From NCBI GenBank assembly GCA_963605745.1, contig CAVCWT010000001.1:124001-188000 (forward strand): DNA of 64,000 nucleotides. Direction: 5' to 3'. Position numbers and translations under genes: made by a program. The first letter of the stretch is position 1; the number at the start of each line of letters is the position of its first letter. This document shows positions 42,739 through 51,577 of this stretch, in pieces. This stretch comes from CAG-791 sp963605745 (GTDB lineage Bacteria > Bacillota > Clostridia > Lachnospirales > Lachnospiraceae). Below the pieces are notes generated by a model, which was not told where the DNA came from, ran no database searches, and saw only the letters and a list, made by a program, of their open reading frames with translations.

Positions 42739-43683
42739 TTACTGACTCTGTGCCTCCAGAAGCCGCCTTCTCGCGGCCTCTTTGGCCTTTTGCTGCTGTC
42801 TGGCTCTTGCCTTAGCGCCGGCCGCAATTTCTGTAATCTCCTGCGTAATCTGTCCCTGACGCTGACGGTTATATTGAATCGACAGTTCCTGTACGAGCTG
42901 TTGTCCGGATTTGTTGGCCGCATCCATCGCCTGCATTCTCGCCGAATGTTCCGATGCATAGGACTCAACCAATGCAGAAAAGATGTAACCCGATACAAAA
43001 TCCGGAATGATATTATCCAGCAGCACCTCCGGGCTCGGCTCCATCGCAAAATCCTCGCGGTGAACGCCGCCCAGACTCCGGAACAGCCCGCCGTTCAAAC
43101 GAACCAGCGGCAGCAGCTGCATCACCTCCGGCACGAACTCCACTGAATTCTTCATTCTGGTAAAAATAATATAGACCTCATCCACTTCATCTTTACCGAA
43201 AAGATCCAGCATATAGGAACTGATCTGTCTGGCTCTGGAGAGTGTTGGCTTTTGTGCCGTGTAATGAAACTCACCGTCAATCTTAATATGACGGGATTCA
43301 AAATAATGACGACCGAACTCACCAACAACGAACAGCATGTCATTCGAATCAGGCCGAAGGCCCTCTTCTGTCATTTTCACAATATTGTGATTGTAGGCCC
43401 CGGCAAGGCCCTTGTCGGCTGTGACGCAGATGATGGCACGGCGCCGGTCCACTTCTTCCTTGCCGGTTCTGTCATCGATATAGGGGTGCGTGCACTCTGC
43501 CGGAAGGTGTCGAACGACTCTTTGCAGCATGGACTGCAGAGAGTAAAAATACGGTTCCGTTGCAGCCAGGGCTCGTTTCGCATTATTCAGTTTCGTCGAA
43601 GAGATCATATACATTGCATTGGTGATCTTCAGCGTATTCTGTACACTGGCAATGCGATCTCTTGTTTCTCGAATAGAACCCAT
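42739..43683 (-). CDS. atpG: ATP synthase gamma subunit
   Basis: A 314-residue central-stalk subunit. It starts MGSIRETRDRIASVQNTLKI, has ICVTADKGLAGAYNHNI (the family DKGLCG-like motif, with Ala in place of Cys) and ends in the second long helix RQGQITQEITEIAAGAKAR. Together the two helices form the rotating coiled coil inside the alpha3beta3 ring. The C-terminus is about 25 residues longer than usual and Gln/Lys/Arg-rich. It lies between atpA and atpD as in other operons. Confidence 0.96.
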   Translation of the reverse strand: MGSIRETRDRIASVQNTLKITNAMYMISSTKLNNAKRALAATEPYFYSLQSMLQRVVRHLPAECTHPYIDDRTGKEEVDRRRAIICVTADKGLAGAYNHNIVKMTEEGLRPDSNDMLFVVGEFGRHYFESRHIKIDGEFHYTAQKPTLSRARQISSYMLDLFGKDEVDEVYIIFTRMKNSVEFVPEVMQLLPLVRLNGGLFRSLGGVHREDFAMEPSPEVLLDNIIPDFVSGYIFSALVESYASEHSARMQAMDAANKSGQQLVQELSIQYNRQRQGQITQEITEIAAGAKARARQQQKAKEAARRRLLEAQSQ

Positions 43684-43816
43684 TCTTTTTCTTCCTCTGA
43701 TCGCACCGGTCGTTTTTTACGGAACGTGCAGATGAAATCAATATCTCCCCGTTCCCAATAAAAACGCTGCGGTGCAGTTACACATTATAAAAACGTAACT
43801 GTTCGCGCAGAAGGAA

Positions 43817-45613
43817 TCAGCCCACTTTCGCCTGGAACTCATCCACTGCGGCAAGGAGGTGCTGCTGCAGATCCTCATCGAGCTTGCCTGTCTGCTCAAT
43901 CTGGCTCAGGAGCTCTTCGTGGTTTTCCTTAATCCAGCGGAACAGGTCCTCGCAGTACGTCCCAATCTTGGCAGGCTCTACATGCAGGAATCTGCGGTTC
44001 TGCGCAGCCCACAGGGTGATCACCTCCTGAACAGGAGACTTCGGATGCTCCAGAGGCTGTTTGAGCATAGCCATCAGGACCTTGCCCTGCAGCAGCTGGT
44101 TCGTCGTTGCCTCGTCCAGATCGGACGAGAACTGTGTGAAGACTTCCATCTCACGGAACTGCGCCAGATCGATACGAAGTGATCCGGTTGCCTTCTTCAT
44201 GGCCTTTGTCTGAGCTGCGCCGCCGACACGGGATACCGACAGACCGACGTTGACAGCGGGACGCTGTCCGGAAGCGAACAGGTCACTTTCAAGGAAGATC
44301 TGACCATCCGTGATAGAGATGACGTTGGTCGGAATGTAGGCTGACACATCGCCGTCCTGTGTCTCAATGATCGGAAGCGCCGTAATGGAACCGCCGCCAA
44401 GTGCCTTGGAGAGTCTTGCGGAACGCTCCAGAAGTCTTGAATGCAGGTAGAATACGTCACCAGGATATGCCTCACGTCCCGGGCTCCTGCCCAAAAGGAG
44501 CGACAACGCACGGTAGGCAACGGCATGTTTGGACAGATCATCATAGACGATCAGAACATCCTTACCCTTGTGCATGAAATACTCTGCAAGAGAGGTTGCA
44601 GCATACGGTGCAATGTACTGAAGAGGTGCCGGATCGGCAGCTGTCGAGCTGACAACAATCGTGTACTCCATTGCCTCATGACGGCGGAGTGTCTCCACCA
44701 GCGTTGCAATGGTCGATGCCTTCTGGCCGATGGCCACATAAACGCAAAGGCAATCTCGGTCCTTCTGATTCAGAATGGTGTCCAGTGCAATCGAGGTCTT
44801 ACCAGTCTGACGGTCACCGATGATCAGCTCACGCTGTCCGCGGCCGATCGGGAACATAGAGTCAATGGCAAGGATTCCTGTCTCCAGAGGAACATTGACC
44901 GGCTGACGGTCGACAATGCTCGGGGCCGGCTGCTCAATGCTGCGGAACCCTCTCTCCGGGATCGCAGGACCTCCGTCAATGGGTGCTCCCAATGCGTTGA
45001 CGACGCGTCCTAAGTATTCATCACCTACCGGGATGCCGGCTTTTTTGCCGGTTCCGACAACCTTGGTGCCTTCTCCGATTGTTCCGGCCTCGTCGAAAAG
45101 GATGGCGCCAATGGAGTCGGCCTCAATATTCTGTACCATGCCCTTTACGCCGTTATCAAAAAGGAGGATCTCTCCGTACATAACGTGCTCGAGGCCGTCG
45201 ATCGTGACGATGCCGTCACCTGCGGTCAGAACCGTTCCAACCTCTGACTTTTGCGCCTCTACGCGAAAATCGTCGGCTGCAGTGCGCAGGATTGACATAA
45301 TACCGTGATCCCCCGCCTCTTCCACTGGGATCATTGCAGGATCCCTTGCAGGTACATCCCGCTCTGCGAGGGCTGCATCGATACGGTTTGCAATCTGTCT
45401 GGCACGTCCGTTAACGCTCCAGTCATATTCCTCACTGCCGATGCTCAGAATAAAACCGCCTCCAATGGAAGGGTCCAGCTGAATCTCCAGCTCCACCTCT
45501 GAGGCAGCTGTTTGATACTGTTTTGCCAGGAAGCTCTGAAATCCTTCCTGCTGCTGCGCATCCGGCTGTGTCACACAGCGAAGGATGGCTTTTACCTTCT
45601 GATTTGTACTCAT
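43817..45613 (-). CDS. atpA: ATP synthase alpha subunit with N-terminal delta-like domain
   Basis: A 598-residue protein, about 95 longer than a normal alpha subunit. Residues 5-82 match the C-terminal domain of the delta subunit: a helix AQQQEGFQSFLAKQY, then ELEIQLDPSIGGGFIL and EEYDWSVNGRARQIANRI, parallel to the delta pattern DPSLIGG ... D-x-SV-x-G-x-L. A linker leads to the regular alpha chain from about residue 105 (KSEVGTVLTAGDGIV), with the P-loop GDRQTGKT at 266-273. The first delta domain, the helical bundle that normally binds alpha, is missing, and there is no atpH gene between atpF and atpA. The peripheral stalk would therefore attach by a covalent link. Confidence 0.95.
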   Translation of the reverse strand: MSTNQKVKAILRCVTQPDAQQQEGFQSFLAKQYQTAASEVELEIQLDPSIGGGFILSIGSEEYDWSVNGRARQIANRIDAALAERDVPARDPAMIPVEEAGDHGIMSILRTAADDFRVEAQKSEVGTVLTAGDGIVTIDGLEHVMYGEILLFDNGVKGMVQNIEADSIGAILFDEAGTIGEGTKVVGTGKKAGIPVGDEYLGRVVNALGAPIDGGPAIPERGFRSIEQPAPSIVDRQPVNVPLETGILAIDSMFPIGRGQRELIIGDRQTGKTSIALDTILNQKDRDCLCVYVAIGQKASTIATLVETLRRHEAMEYTIVVSSTAADPAPLQYIAPYAATSLAEYFMHKGKDVLIVYDDLSKHAVAYRALSLLLGRSPGREAYPGDVFYLHSRLLERSARLSKALGGGSITALPIIETQDGDVSAYIPTNVISITDGQIFLESDLFASGQRPAVNVGLSVSRVGGAAQTKAMKKATGSLRIDLAQFREMEVFTQFSSDLDEATTNQLLQGKVLMAMLKQPLEHPKSPVQEVITLWAAQNRRFLHVEPAKIGTYCEDLFRWIKENHEELLSQIEQTGKLDEDLQQHLLAAVDEFQAKVG

Positions 45614-45691
45614 AGTTTGTCTTTCGTTAAACCTTGCTGCACATCATCTGCGTCATCGCGGCAGCTTTTGCACCGCCATTCGAATGACGTG

Positions 45692-46168
45692 TTAGTTCTT
45701 CTTGCTGCCGGTTTCCTTCAGGAACTGGTCATACAGCTCGCTGTCATCTGCATTCGCCGCCTGCTCATGTGCCACATTTTTGAGCATGTCTGCAATGTCG
45801 TTCTCGGCTCTTTGACGTTCCTGCTCTGCTGCGATTCTGGCCTTTTCTCTGGCCGCGGTCACAATACCCTCGGCGCGCTGCCCTGCATCTGCCACAATGC
45901 GGTCATACTCCACGTTTGCCTTAGCCTTAGCCTCTGCAATGCTCTTTGCATTTTCCTCTGCAACCTTCTGAAGATTCTCTTCATACTGGCTCTTGATCGC
46001 CTCTGCCTCTGCATTGGTGTCCTGTGCCTTCTGCAGCTGTGCAGCCACATCAGCCTTTCTCTTGTCCAGGATGTCATGCACCGGCTTGAAAAGGAAGATC
46101 CGGAGCAATGCATACAGGATCAAAAGGTTGAGAATGGTCCAGAGAATGTTGATATCATAACGTAACAT
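45692..46168 (-). CDS. atpF: ATP synthase b subunit
   Basis: A 158-residue peripheral-stalk subunit with one N-terminal membrane helix (LWTILNLLILYALLRIFLF), the family motif FKPVHDILDKRKADV and a long charged coiled coil rich in Ala, Glu and Arg. It ends with a short disordered tail. In the usual operon order atpH would follow; here atpA follows directly after 78 nt. The b C-terminus would have to dock on the delta-like domain at the N-terminus of alpha. Confidence 0.95.
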   Translation of the reverse strand: MLRYDINILWTILNLLILYALLRIFLFKPVHDILDKRKADVAAQLQKAQDTNAEAEAIKSQYEENLQKVAEENAKSIAEAKAKANVEYDRIVADAGQRAEGIVTAAREKARIAAEQERQRAENDIADMLKNVAHEQAANADDSELYDQFLKETGSKKN

Positions 46169-46180
46169 TTGTACGACTCC

Positions 46181-46393
46181 TTATGCCATGAACAGAACGA
46201 GGATACCCAGAACGAATCCGTAAATAGCGGTTGCCTCTGCCAGTGCAGAACCCAGCAGCAGGTTCTTCATGATCTTGGAGTCTGCCTCCGGCTGTCTTGC
46301 GATCGCATCTACAGCGTGTGCTGTTGCGATTCCGATACCAATACCTGCACCAATGCAGGCCAGTGCTGCGATTCCTGCTCCAATTGCCTTCAT
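46181..46393 (-). CDS. atpE: ATP synthase c subunit
   Basis: A 70-residue hairpin of two membrane helices joined by the polar loop ARQPEA. The ion-binding Glu lies in SALAEATAIYGF. Compared with sodium-dependent c subunits, the first helix has GIGIGIA in place of the Gln-containing GIGQG, and Ala follows the Glu in place of Ser. This points to proton coupling. It would form the rotor ring in the membrane. It is 12 nt from atpF. Confidence 0.97.
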   Translation of the reverse strand: MKAIGAGIAALACIGAGIGIGIATAHAVDAIARQPEADSKIMKNLLLGSALAEATAIYGFVLGILVLFMA

Positions 46394-46551
46394 AATTCTT
46401 TCCTCCTGATTGTGTGAAATAACTGTCTGCGTTTTTGTAAAGATCGCCGTTCATTGTCTGCCGTCCCAGATGAATCCACGAATCCCGACAGGCGCTGTAA
46501 ACAGCAATGTTGCCTGAACAACTGTGCCATATTTCTGACTGCCGAATCCTG

Positions 46552-47322
46552 TTACTCCTCAGGAACTACATTGGCAGGGATGGCCTTTTTCGAATTCTTC
46601 CTGATCTTTTTCGGCTTGGGCTCTGCCGGCGGCAGCGGCTCAGCGGCCTCTGCAATGAAGAGCGAAGTCAGGAAAACGAATACATATGCCTGAATGAATC
46701 CATCAAAGATGTCAAAATACAGGCTGAATACCAGTGGCAGTCCAACAGGAAGGATCTGCTCGATGATCTCCATGATAACGAATGCGCCCAGGACATTACC
46801 GAACAGTCGCATGCACAAGGATAACGGCCGGATGAAAATCTCCAGAATGTTGATCGGGGTAACAATGGCAATCGGCATGGTAAAGCTCTTGATCCATCCG
46901 CCAAAGCCCTTGCTGCGGATTCCTGCCGCCTCAATCAGAACAATGCTCATAACAGCCAGCGCAACGGTAACATCCAGATCCTTGGTCGGCGGCTTCATTC
47001 CCAGAAGTCCCATAATATTGGACAATCCAATGAACAACAGCACCGTTGCAATGTACTGGCTGTATTCCTTCGCCTCTTCTCCCAGCATCTCAATGGTCAG
47101 ATTATCCAGGAAGGTAACAATGGTCTCTGCAATCACCTGCCGTTTTCCCGGATTCCAAACCTTCATCCCCCTGGTCAGGAAAATCGACAACGCCACCAGA
47201 ATCGCTATAACGACCCAGCTGACCACAACCGACTCTACTACATCAAGACCGCCAAAGATCGGAATCGTAAATACGACATCGACGTTCAGTCTCTCCTTCA
47301 GCTCTGCAGCCATCTCCAACAT
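46552..47322 (-). CDS. atpB: ATP synthase a subunit
   Basis: A 256-residue membrane protein and first gene of the operon. The essential Arg lies in PLSLCMRLFGNVLGAF, and the last helices carry QAYVFVFLTSLFIAEA. The C-terminus has an extra Pro/Lys-rich tail (PPAEPKPKKIRKNSKK) not usual in the family. The start at 47322 has GAGGG upstream; a second ATG three codons later is also possible. No atpI lies before it. The gap to the next gene upstream contains that gene's terminator; no clear promoter for the operon was found. Confidence 0.96.
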   Translation of the reverse strand: MLEMAAELKERLNVDVVFTIPIFGGLDVVESVVVSWVVIAILVALSIFLTRGMKVWNPGKRQVIAETIVTFLDNLTIEMLGEEAKEYSQYIATVLLFIGLSNIMGLLGMKPPTKDLDVTVALAVMSIVLIEAAGIRSKGFGGWIKSFTMPIAIVTPINILEIFIRPLSLCMRLFGNVLGAFVIMEIIEQILPVGLPLVFSLYFDIFDGFIQAYVFVFLTSLFIAEAAEPLPPAEPKPKKIRKNSKKAIPANVVPEE

Positions 47323-47411
47323 GATCTATACCCTCGCTTTCTACTCGCCGGGAACCTGTTAACATTTTCACAAAATACCCGAACATCCTGTACTCTACCA
47401 CTCATGCCAAT

Positions 47412-47448
47412 AAAAAAAAAGAGTTTTCCGTTTCCGGAAAACTCTTTT
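47412..47448 (-). terminator. Terminator after the secreted 3D-like protein gene
   Basis: A 14-bp perfect stem, aaaagagttttccg with cggaaaactctttt, is followed by nine T on the minus strand, insulating the ATP synthase operon. Confidence 0.95.
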
Positions 47449-47533
47449 GCTCCGTTTTGACAGATGGACCGCAATTTTTGGCCAAATACCTATCTTTCGG
47501 AAAATGCGGTCTGAATCCGTTTCTTTCTCAGAT

Positions 47534-48307
47534 TCAGCGCCAGTTTGTTGCAATATCAAAGGTAACTCTCGTTGTTTTGGCGAATGCTCCGGTATCACAT
47601 ACTATTCCGGTTCCAAGGCTCGTCTCGACGATGCTGCCGTAGTGATACCTGGAATAATTGGCTGCCACCATAATGTAATCACCGAACATCTTAACGCCAT
47701 CGTTGCGAACCCAGTACTCACCTTCATAGCCGGCCTTTTTGAGATTGGCCACGACCTTGCTCATGTTAAGGTTGTAATAGGTCTCCCTGCCATTGGGTCC
47801 GGTAACAATGCCGCGGATTCTGCTAAGAACCGCTCCGTTCCAGGAACTGCTCTTCGTCTGGCTGGCCAGGTCCCCCCGGGCCTCCTCGGCCTTTCTGGCT
47901 TCCTCCTCGGCCTGGCGCTGCAGCTCTTCCACCTGTGCCATCAGCTGCTGATAATATTGCTCGAACAGATCCGGATCGCTCATGATGAGTTCCATATCTG
48001 CCTCTTCGACAGTCTCGGTCTCTTCGGCCTCTGTCACCTCAACCGTTGCATCCAAGCCAAGCCGCGCCATTTCTGCTGCGCTGCCATTCTTCTCATTCGC
48101 CTCAATCTCTGTGCTGTCTTCTGCTGCGGATTCCTCTGTGGTCTCCACATCCGCTGCCGCTTTGGCAGAATCCATGCTCGCAGTTTCCAGAGTGCCTGCC
48201 TCTGCGGCAGAAACCTCCATCACGGTTCCGGGACATCCTGCGGCAAAGCTCAGCGCTGCTGCACCGAGAATAACTGTCATCGAATTACGGAATAAATTTA
48301 ACCTCAA
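47534..48307 (-). CDS. Secreted protein with coiled coil and 3D/double-psi-barrel-like C-terminal domain
   Basis: A 257-residue exported protein starting at a TTG with AAAGGAGAG six bases upstream. A signal segment (VILGAAALSFAAGC) resembles a lipobox. An acidic Ala/Glu/Thr-rich stretch and a coiled coil (QVEELQRQAEEEARKAEEA) follow. The last 100 residues (YWVRNDGVKMFGDYIMVAAN, GTGIVCDTGAFA, FDIATNW) look like the 3D-type cell-wall domain with spaced Asp residues, common in clostridial surface proteins. Binding or cutting of peptidoglycan is possible but not shown. It has a consensus promoter and its own terminator. Confidence 0.75.
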   Translation of the reverse strand: MRLNLFRNSMTVILGAAALSFAAGCPGTVMEVSAAEAGTLETASMDSAKAAADVETTEESAAEDSTEIEANEKNGSAAEMARLGLDATVEVTEAEETETVEEADMELIMSDPDLFEQYYQQLMAQVEELQRQAEEEARKAEEARGDLASQTKSSSWNGAVLSRIRGIVTGPNGRETYYNLNMSKVVANLKKAGYEGEYWVRNDGVKMFGDYIMVAANYSRYHYGSIVETSLGTGIVCDTGAFAKTTRVTFDIATNWR

Positions 48308-48347
48308 ACGGTACTCTCCTTTCGTTCTGTTTGCCGTTCGAGGGGAG

Positions 48348-48376
48348 ATATTACAAAATTATTTCATTTTTGTCAA
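48348..48376 (-). promoter_or_regulatory. Promoter of the secreted 3D-like protein gene
   Basis: On the minus strand TTGACA (48371-48376) and TAATAT (48348-48353) are exactly 17 bases apart, about 40 nt before the TTG start. Confidence 0.88.
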
Positions 48377-48423
48377 ATTTTAATTTCCACAGTGTCACAA
48401 AGGTGCAAAATATTACCTCCGCA

Positions 48424-48490
48424 CACAGGCTGGCCGGAAGCGGGTCCTGGCGGAGATGTTCACTGCAGGGACGCTTCCGGCCAGCCTGTG
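48424..48490. repeat. Large hairpin with 29-nt loop block
   Basis: Perfect 19-bp arms cacaggctggccggaagcg and cgcttccggccagcctgtg enclose 29 bases (48443-48471) that closely match 15023-15051. The core agcgggtcctggc also occurs in the hairpin at 51505-51551. It lies between galT and the secreted-protein promoter, after the galT terminator. Confidence 0.75.
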
Positions 48491-48497
48491 AACTGAG

Positions 48498-48533
48498 AAA
48501 AAAAACACCTCTGCCCATCTCCGGCAGAGGTGT
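48498..48533 (-). terminator. Terminator of galT
   Basis: An 11-bp stem, acacctctgcc with ggcagaggtgt, has a seven-base loop and seven or more T after it on the minus strand, 58 nt after the galT stop. Confidence 0.93.
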
Positions 48534-48590
48534 CTCTTAATTACAACATTAGCATCTTTGTTCAGAAAGATTCTGACAAAATCAGCATTT

Positions 48591-50159
48591 TCAGCTCAAT
48601 GAAGCTACGAATCTCAGGAACGCTTTCTTTCCTTCTTCGGTGGTTTTATAGACGCCTGCGTCCTCTAAAACCCTTGCAAAAACGAGGCCAATTTCTTCCT
48701 CTAAAAGGGTCTCGATGGCATCTGCTGCAGCGGTCTCTCCGGCCTTGTCAACGGTCGCTTTTATATTAGAAGAATTGTACTCCGGATGGGCTTCCAGGAT
48801 GCCGTGGATCCAGTCTCCATGAGCAGCCGTTTCGGGCTCGCCGGCAGGGTCTTTTCCCTGTAAAATCAAGGTTTTCAGCGTTTCCATTTCCTTCAGCAGT
48901 CTTGCCGGAAGGACCGCAAGTCCCATCACTTCAATCAGGCCGATGTTCTCCTTTTTGATGTGATGCAGGTCCTGATGCGGATGGAAGATTCCCAGCGGAT
49001 ATTCCTCTGTCGTTCGGTTGTTGCGAAGGACGAGATCGAGCTCGAACTGTCCGTCTCTCATTCTGGCAATCGGCGTGATGGTGTTGTGCGGCGTTCCGTC
49101 TGTTTCGGCCAGAATATCAGCCTCAGGGTCGCTGTAGCCTCTCCAGGTTTCCAGAATCTTGTCAGCAAGCTCAACCAACCGCTCCGGATCCTCACCGTCC
49201 AGACGAATGACAGACATCGGCCACTCAACAATGCCGGCATCGATGTCCTCGTAGCCCGGAATCGTTATTTTCTCACGGATACCTGCGCGCTCCATGGCAA
49301 ACGTATAACGTCCACCCTGGAAATGCTCGTGGGTCAGGATAGATCCTCCAACGATCGGAAGGTCCGCATTCGAGCCAATGGTGTAATGCGGGAAAATCTT
49401 GATGAACTGCATCAGGCGAACGAAGGTGTCATGCTCGATCTTCATCGGGACATGCTCGCCGGACAGCACGATGCAGTGCTCGTTGTAATATACATAGGGG
49501 CTGTACTGCATGTACCAGCGCTTGCCGGCCAGCTCCAAAGGAATCAGACGAATGGTCTGTCTGGCCGGATGATCGAGACGCCCGGCATAGCCCATATTCT
49601 GCGGGCACAGAAGGCACTTGGGATACTGAGCCTTCTGGCTCTTTAAAGCCGCTGCGATGGCCTTGGGATCCTTCTCCGGCTTGGAGAGGTTGATCGTGAT
49701 ATCCAGCTCGCCGTAGCGGGTTTTGGTCACCCACTTGCGATCCTTTTTGATGCGATAGGTCCGGATGTAATCACTGTCACAGGAGAGCTTATAAAAATAG
49801 TTCGTGGCAGACTCCGGGCTCTTTTCATACTCCTTGTCGAATACACGCAGAACCTCGGAGGGTCTGGGGGTAATGCAGCCCATGAGCTTTGTATCGAACA
49901 GGTCCCTGCTGGCAATGCCGTCCTCGATCACGCCGCGCTCTACAGCATCCTTCAGCAAAAAGCCAAGGATCTCTTCGAGTGCCGGCAGCTCCTCTTCATT
50001 AGGCAGCTCACCCTGGCCAAAATCCGACGACCCCTCCGCCTTCATCTCGTCCATCAGAAGGTTTGCCGCATAATAGCGGTCCTCTGTCGTGATCAGTCCC
50101 TTCGAAACGCCGTACGCCGTCAGCGCAAGGACAGCATCTTCTGTTGTCTGCAATGTCAT
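48591..50159 (-). CDS. galT: UDP-glucose--hexose-1-phosphate uridylyltransferase (Firmicutes type)
   Basis: A 522-residue GalT of the class found in Firmicutes, longer than and distinct from the HIT-type enterobacterial form. The start MTLQTTEDAVLALTAYGVSK, the conserved CPQNMGYAGRLDHPARQT and the GGSILTHEHFQGGRYTFAMER stretch with its His cluster are typical. It exchanges UMP between UDP-glucose and galactose-1-phosphate in the Leloir pathway, and would feed galactose freed by the GH42 enzyme and supply UDP-galactose for polysaccharides. AAAGGAGCAGAAA precedes the ATG. galK and galE are not adjacent. Confidence 0.94.
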   Translation of the reverse strand: MTLQTTEDAVLALTAYGVSKGLITTEDRYYAANLLMDEMKAEGSSDFGQGELPNEEELPALEEILGFLLKDAVERGVIEDGIASRDLFDTKLMGCITPRPSEVLRVFDKEYEKSPESATNYFYKLSCDSDYIRTYRIKKDRKWVTKTRYGELDITINLSKPEKDPKAIAAALKSQKAQYPKCLLCPQNMGYAGRLDHPARQTIRLIPLELAGKRWYMQYSPYVYYNEHCIVLSGEHVPMKIEHDTFVRLMQFIKIFPHYTIGSNADLPIVGGSILTHEHFQGGRYTFAMERAGIREKITIPGYEDIDAGIVEWPMSVIRLDGEDPERLVELADKILETWRGYSDPEADILAETDGTPHNTITPIARMRDGQFELDLVLRNNRTTEEYPLGIFHPHQDLHHIKKENIGLIEVMGLAVLPARLLKEMETLKTLILQGKDPAGEPETAAHGDWIHGILEAHPEYNSSNIKATVDKAGETAAADAIETLLEEEIGLVFARVLEDAGVYKTTEEGKKAFLRFVASLS

Positions 50160-50468
50160 TTTCTGCTCCTTTCCCCTTCTCTAATATAACCCCTGTATAA
50201 CCATCGATCCTCTTCCATAACCATAGGAAACTCTATGCAGCTGCTGCATTTATCTGCAAAGACTCTCGTCTCTGATACATCACTTCCTGCAAGGATCGAT
50301 CGCCACTCAACAATACTCCCTGCGCGGTCGCCAGTCCATGTCCAAACGTTACTCTCTAATGTCAAATCCGTGCGTTATCATTTACATCATTCACACAGCA
50401 GCCTGCGCGGTGTCCCCAAGCCCAGGCATTTTGCCGGCCCTTCCTCGGGCCGTCGCGAGCACATTAAA
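50160..50468. other. Gap between galT and panE-like gene
   Basis: Three hundred and nine bases without a supported gene. A GC-rich hairpin (ggccc ... gggcc near 50440) without a T run follows the panE-like stop. A minus-strand frame of 69 codons ends in an ATGA overlap with galT, but it starts at TTG without a ribosome site and resembles nothing known. Confidence 0.6.
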
Positions 50469-51428
50469 TCAGTACTCTGCCTCGATTTCCTTTACTCTGC
50501 GGTACAGGAATTCATTGACCGGCACCTCAATGCCCAGTTCTTTCCCCATACGGATCATAATCCCTGCGAACATCTCCACCTCGGAATAGTGCCGCTGTCT
50601 GCGATCCTGCCCCATGGACGGAATGGCATTGGGATTGAGGTGATGCTCCAGCTCAATGTATTCTGAGATCTCCTTTTCACCTATCTGAATTCCCTTGGCC
50701 TGGGCTACTGCGCACACCTCGCGCATGCCGCCTACCATCATGGCAAACGCCTCGCTCCCGTGCTCCAACGCCTTTCCGTAGGGTGCGTCATACACCATGC
50801 AGGCCTGGTTGCAGCCAACATTCAGCATGAATTTGCTCCACTGGCGATAGAGAATGTCCTCTTCCCGGATATACGGCACCTTTGCTGCATCAAAAAAACG
50901 GCAAACCGTCTCCAGTCTCTCCATCCTCTTCGTATAAATCTCCTGTGATGCTGCATCCTCTCCTGCTGCCGGAACACCGAGATGGAGCTTGCCCGGCTGC
51001 GTGTAGCTCAGCGCCGATCCGTACCGCTGCGCATCCATTCCCTGGGCAATGGCATACACCACCTTTTCCTCCCCAAAGCGCTCTCCCAGAATCTCCTCAC
51101 TGTCGATGCCGTTCATCATGGAAATGATGATCGTATCCTCTCCAACAGATGGTCCCACAAGGTCCAGCGCATCCTGAAGGCCTGGGTATTTGACTCCGAC
51201 CAGGATGAGGTCTGCCGTTCCCTTTGCGCCGGCAGTTTCCGGTGTCTGCATGACAGGGTGAATCTCCCTTTCATTGATGGTCCAGGTCTCTTTGGAGTGG
51301 CGTGCAACACGGTCCTCATTCATCAGGTACACCGGCTGTTCACTCCCCAGATACTCTGCAATCGGTGCCCCGAATAACAGACCAAGGGCCCCCATTCCTA
51401 CGATGTGTACGGTTTTGATGTCTCTCAT
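50469..51428 (-). CDS. Ketopantoate reductase family protein
   Basis: A 319-residue protein with the N-terminal NADPH-binding Rossmann start VHIVGMGALGLLFG and the ApbA/PanE C-terminal helical domain (QWSKFMLNVGCNQACMVYDAPYG). The catalytic Lys is likely the one in YRQWSKFMLN and the Glu lies in the last helices (YSEVEMFAGIM). PanE reduces 2-dehydropantoate to pantoate for coenzyme A, but many family members act on other keto acids, so the substrate is open. AAGGAG precedes the ATG. It stands apart from known pan genes. Confidence 0.82.
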   Translation of the reverse strand: MRDIKTVHIVGMGALGLLFGAPIAEYLGSEQPVYLMNEDRVARHSKETWTINEREIHPVMQTPETAGAKGTADLILVGVKYPGLQDALDLVGPSVGEDTIIISMMNGIDSEEILGERFGEEKVVYAIAQGMDAQRYGSALSYTQPGKLHLGVPAAGEDAASQEIYTKRMERLETVCRFFDAAKVPYIREEDILYRQWSKFMLNVGCNQACMVYDAPYGKALEHGSEAFAMMVGGMREVCAVAQAKGIQIGEKEISEYIELEHHLNPNAIPSMGQDRRQRHYSEVEMFAGIMIRMGKELGIEVPVNEFLYRRVKEIEAEY

Positions 51429-51504
51429 AACTCCTTATCCTCTCTGTATGTACTCTGCTGACAACCAGGAAACCCCAAAAATTTTGATTGCAGCTGCATA
51501 ATTA

Positions 51505-51551
51505 CTGTCTACACGCCAGCCATCAGCGGGTCCTGGCTGATGTGTGGACAG
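51505..51551. repeat. Hairpin sharing its core with 48424-48490
   Basis: Outer arms ctgtctacac and gtgtggacag (one mismatch) enclose an inner stem atcagc / gctgat. The 13-mer agcgggtcctggc (51525-51537) is identical to 48439-48451 although the stems differ. It lies in the gap between the acetyltransferase and the panE-like gene, and no T run follows. Confidence 0.6.
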
Positions 51552-51577
51552 AACCTTTGTGATCACAGCTACACGTC

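Noticed and set aside
46181..46393. Sodium-dependent ATP synthase c subunit
   Set aside because: The Gln of the first helix and the Ser after the ion-binding Glu, typical sodium ligands, are replaced by Ile and Ala, so proton coupling is more likely.
50156..50365. 69-codon frame just before galT with ATGA overlap
   Set aside because: It starts at TTG, lacks a ribosome site and has no similarity to known small proteins; the overlap is probably chance.
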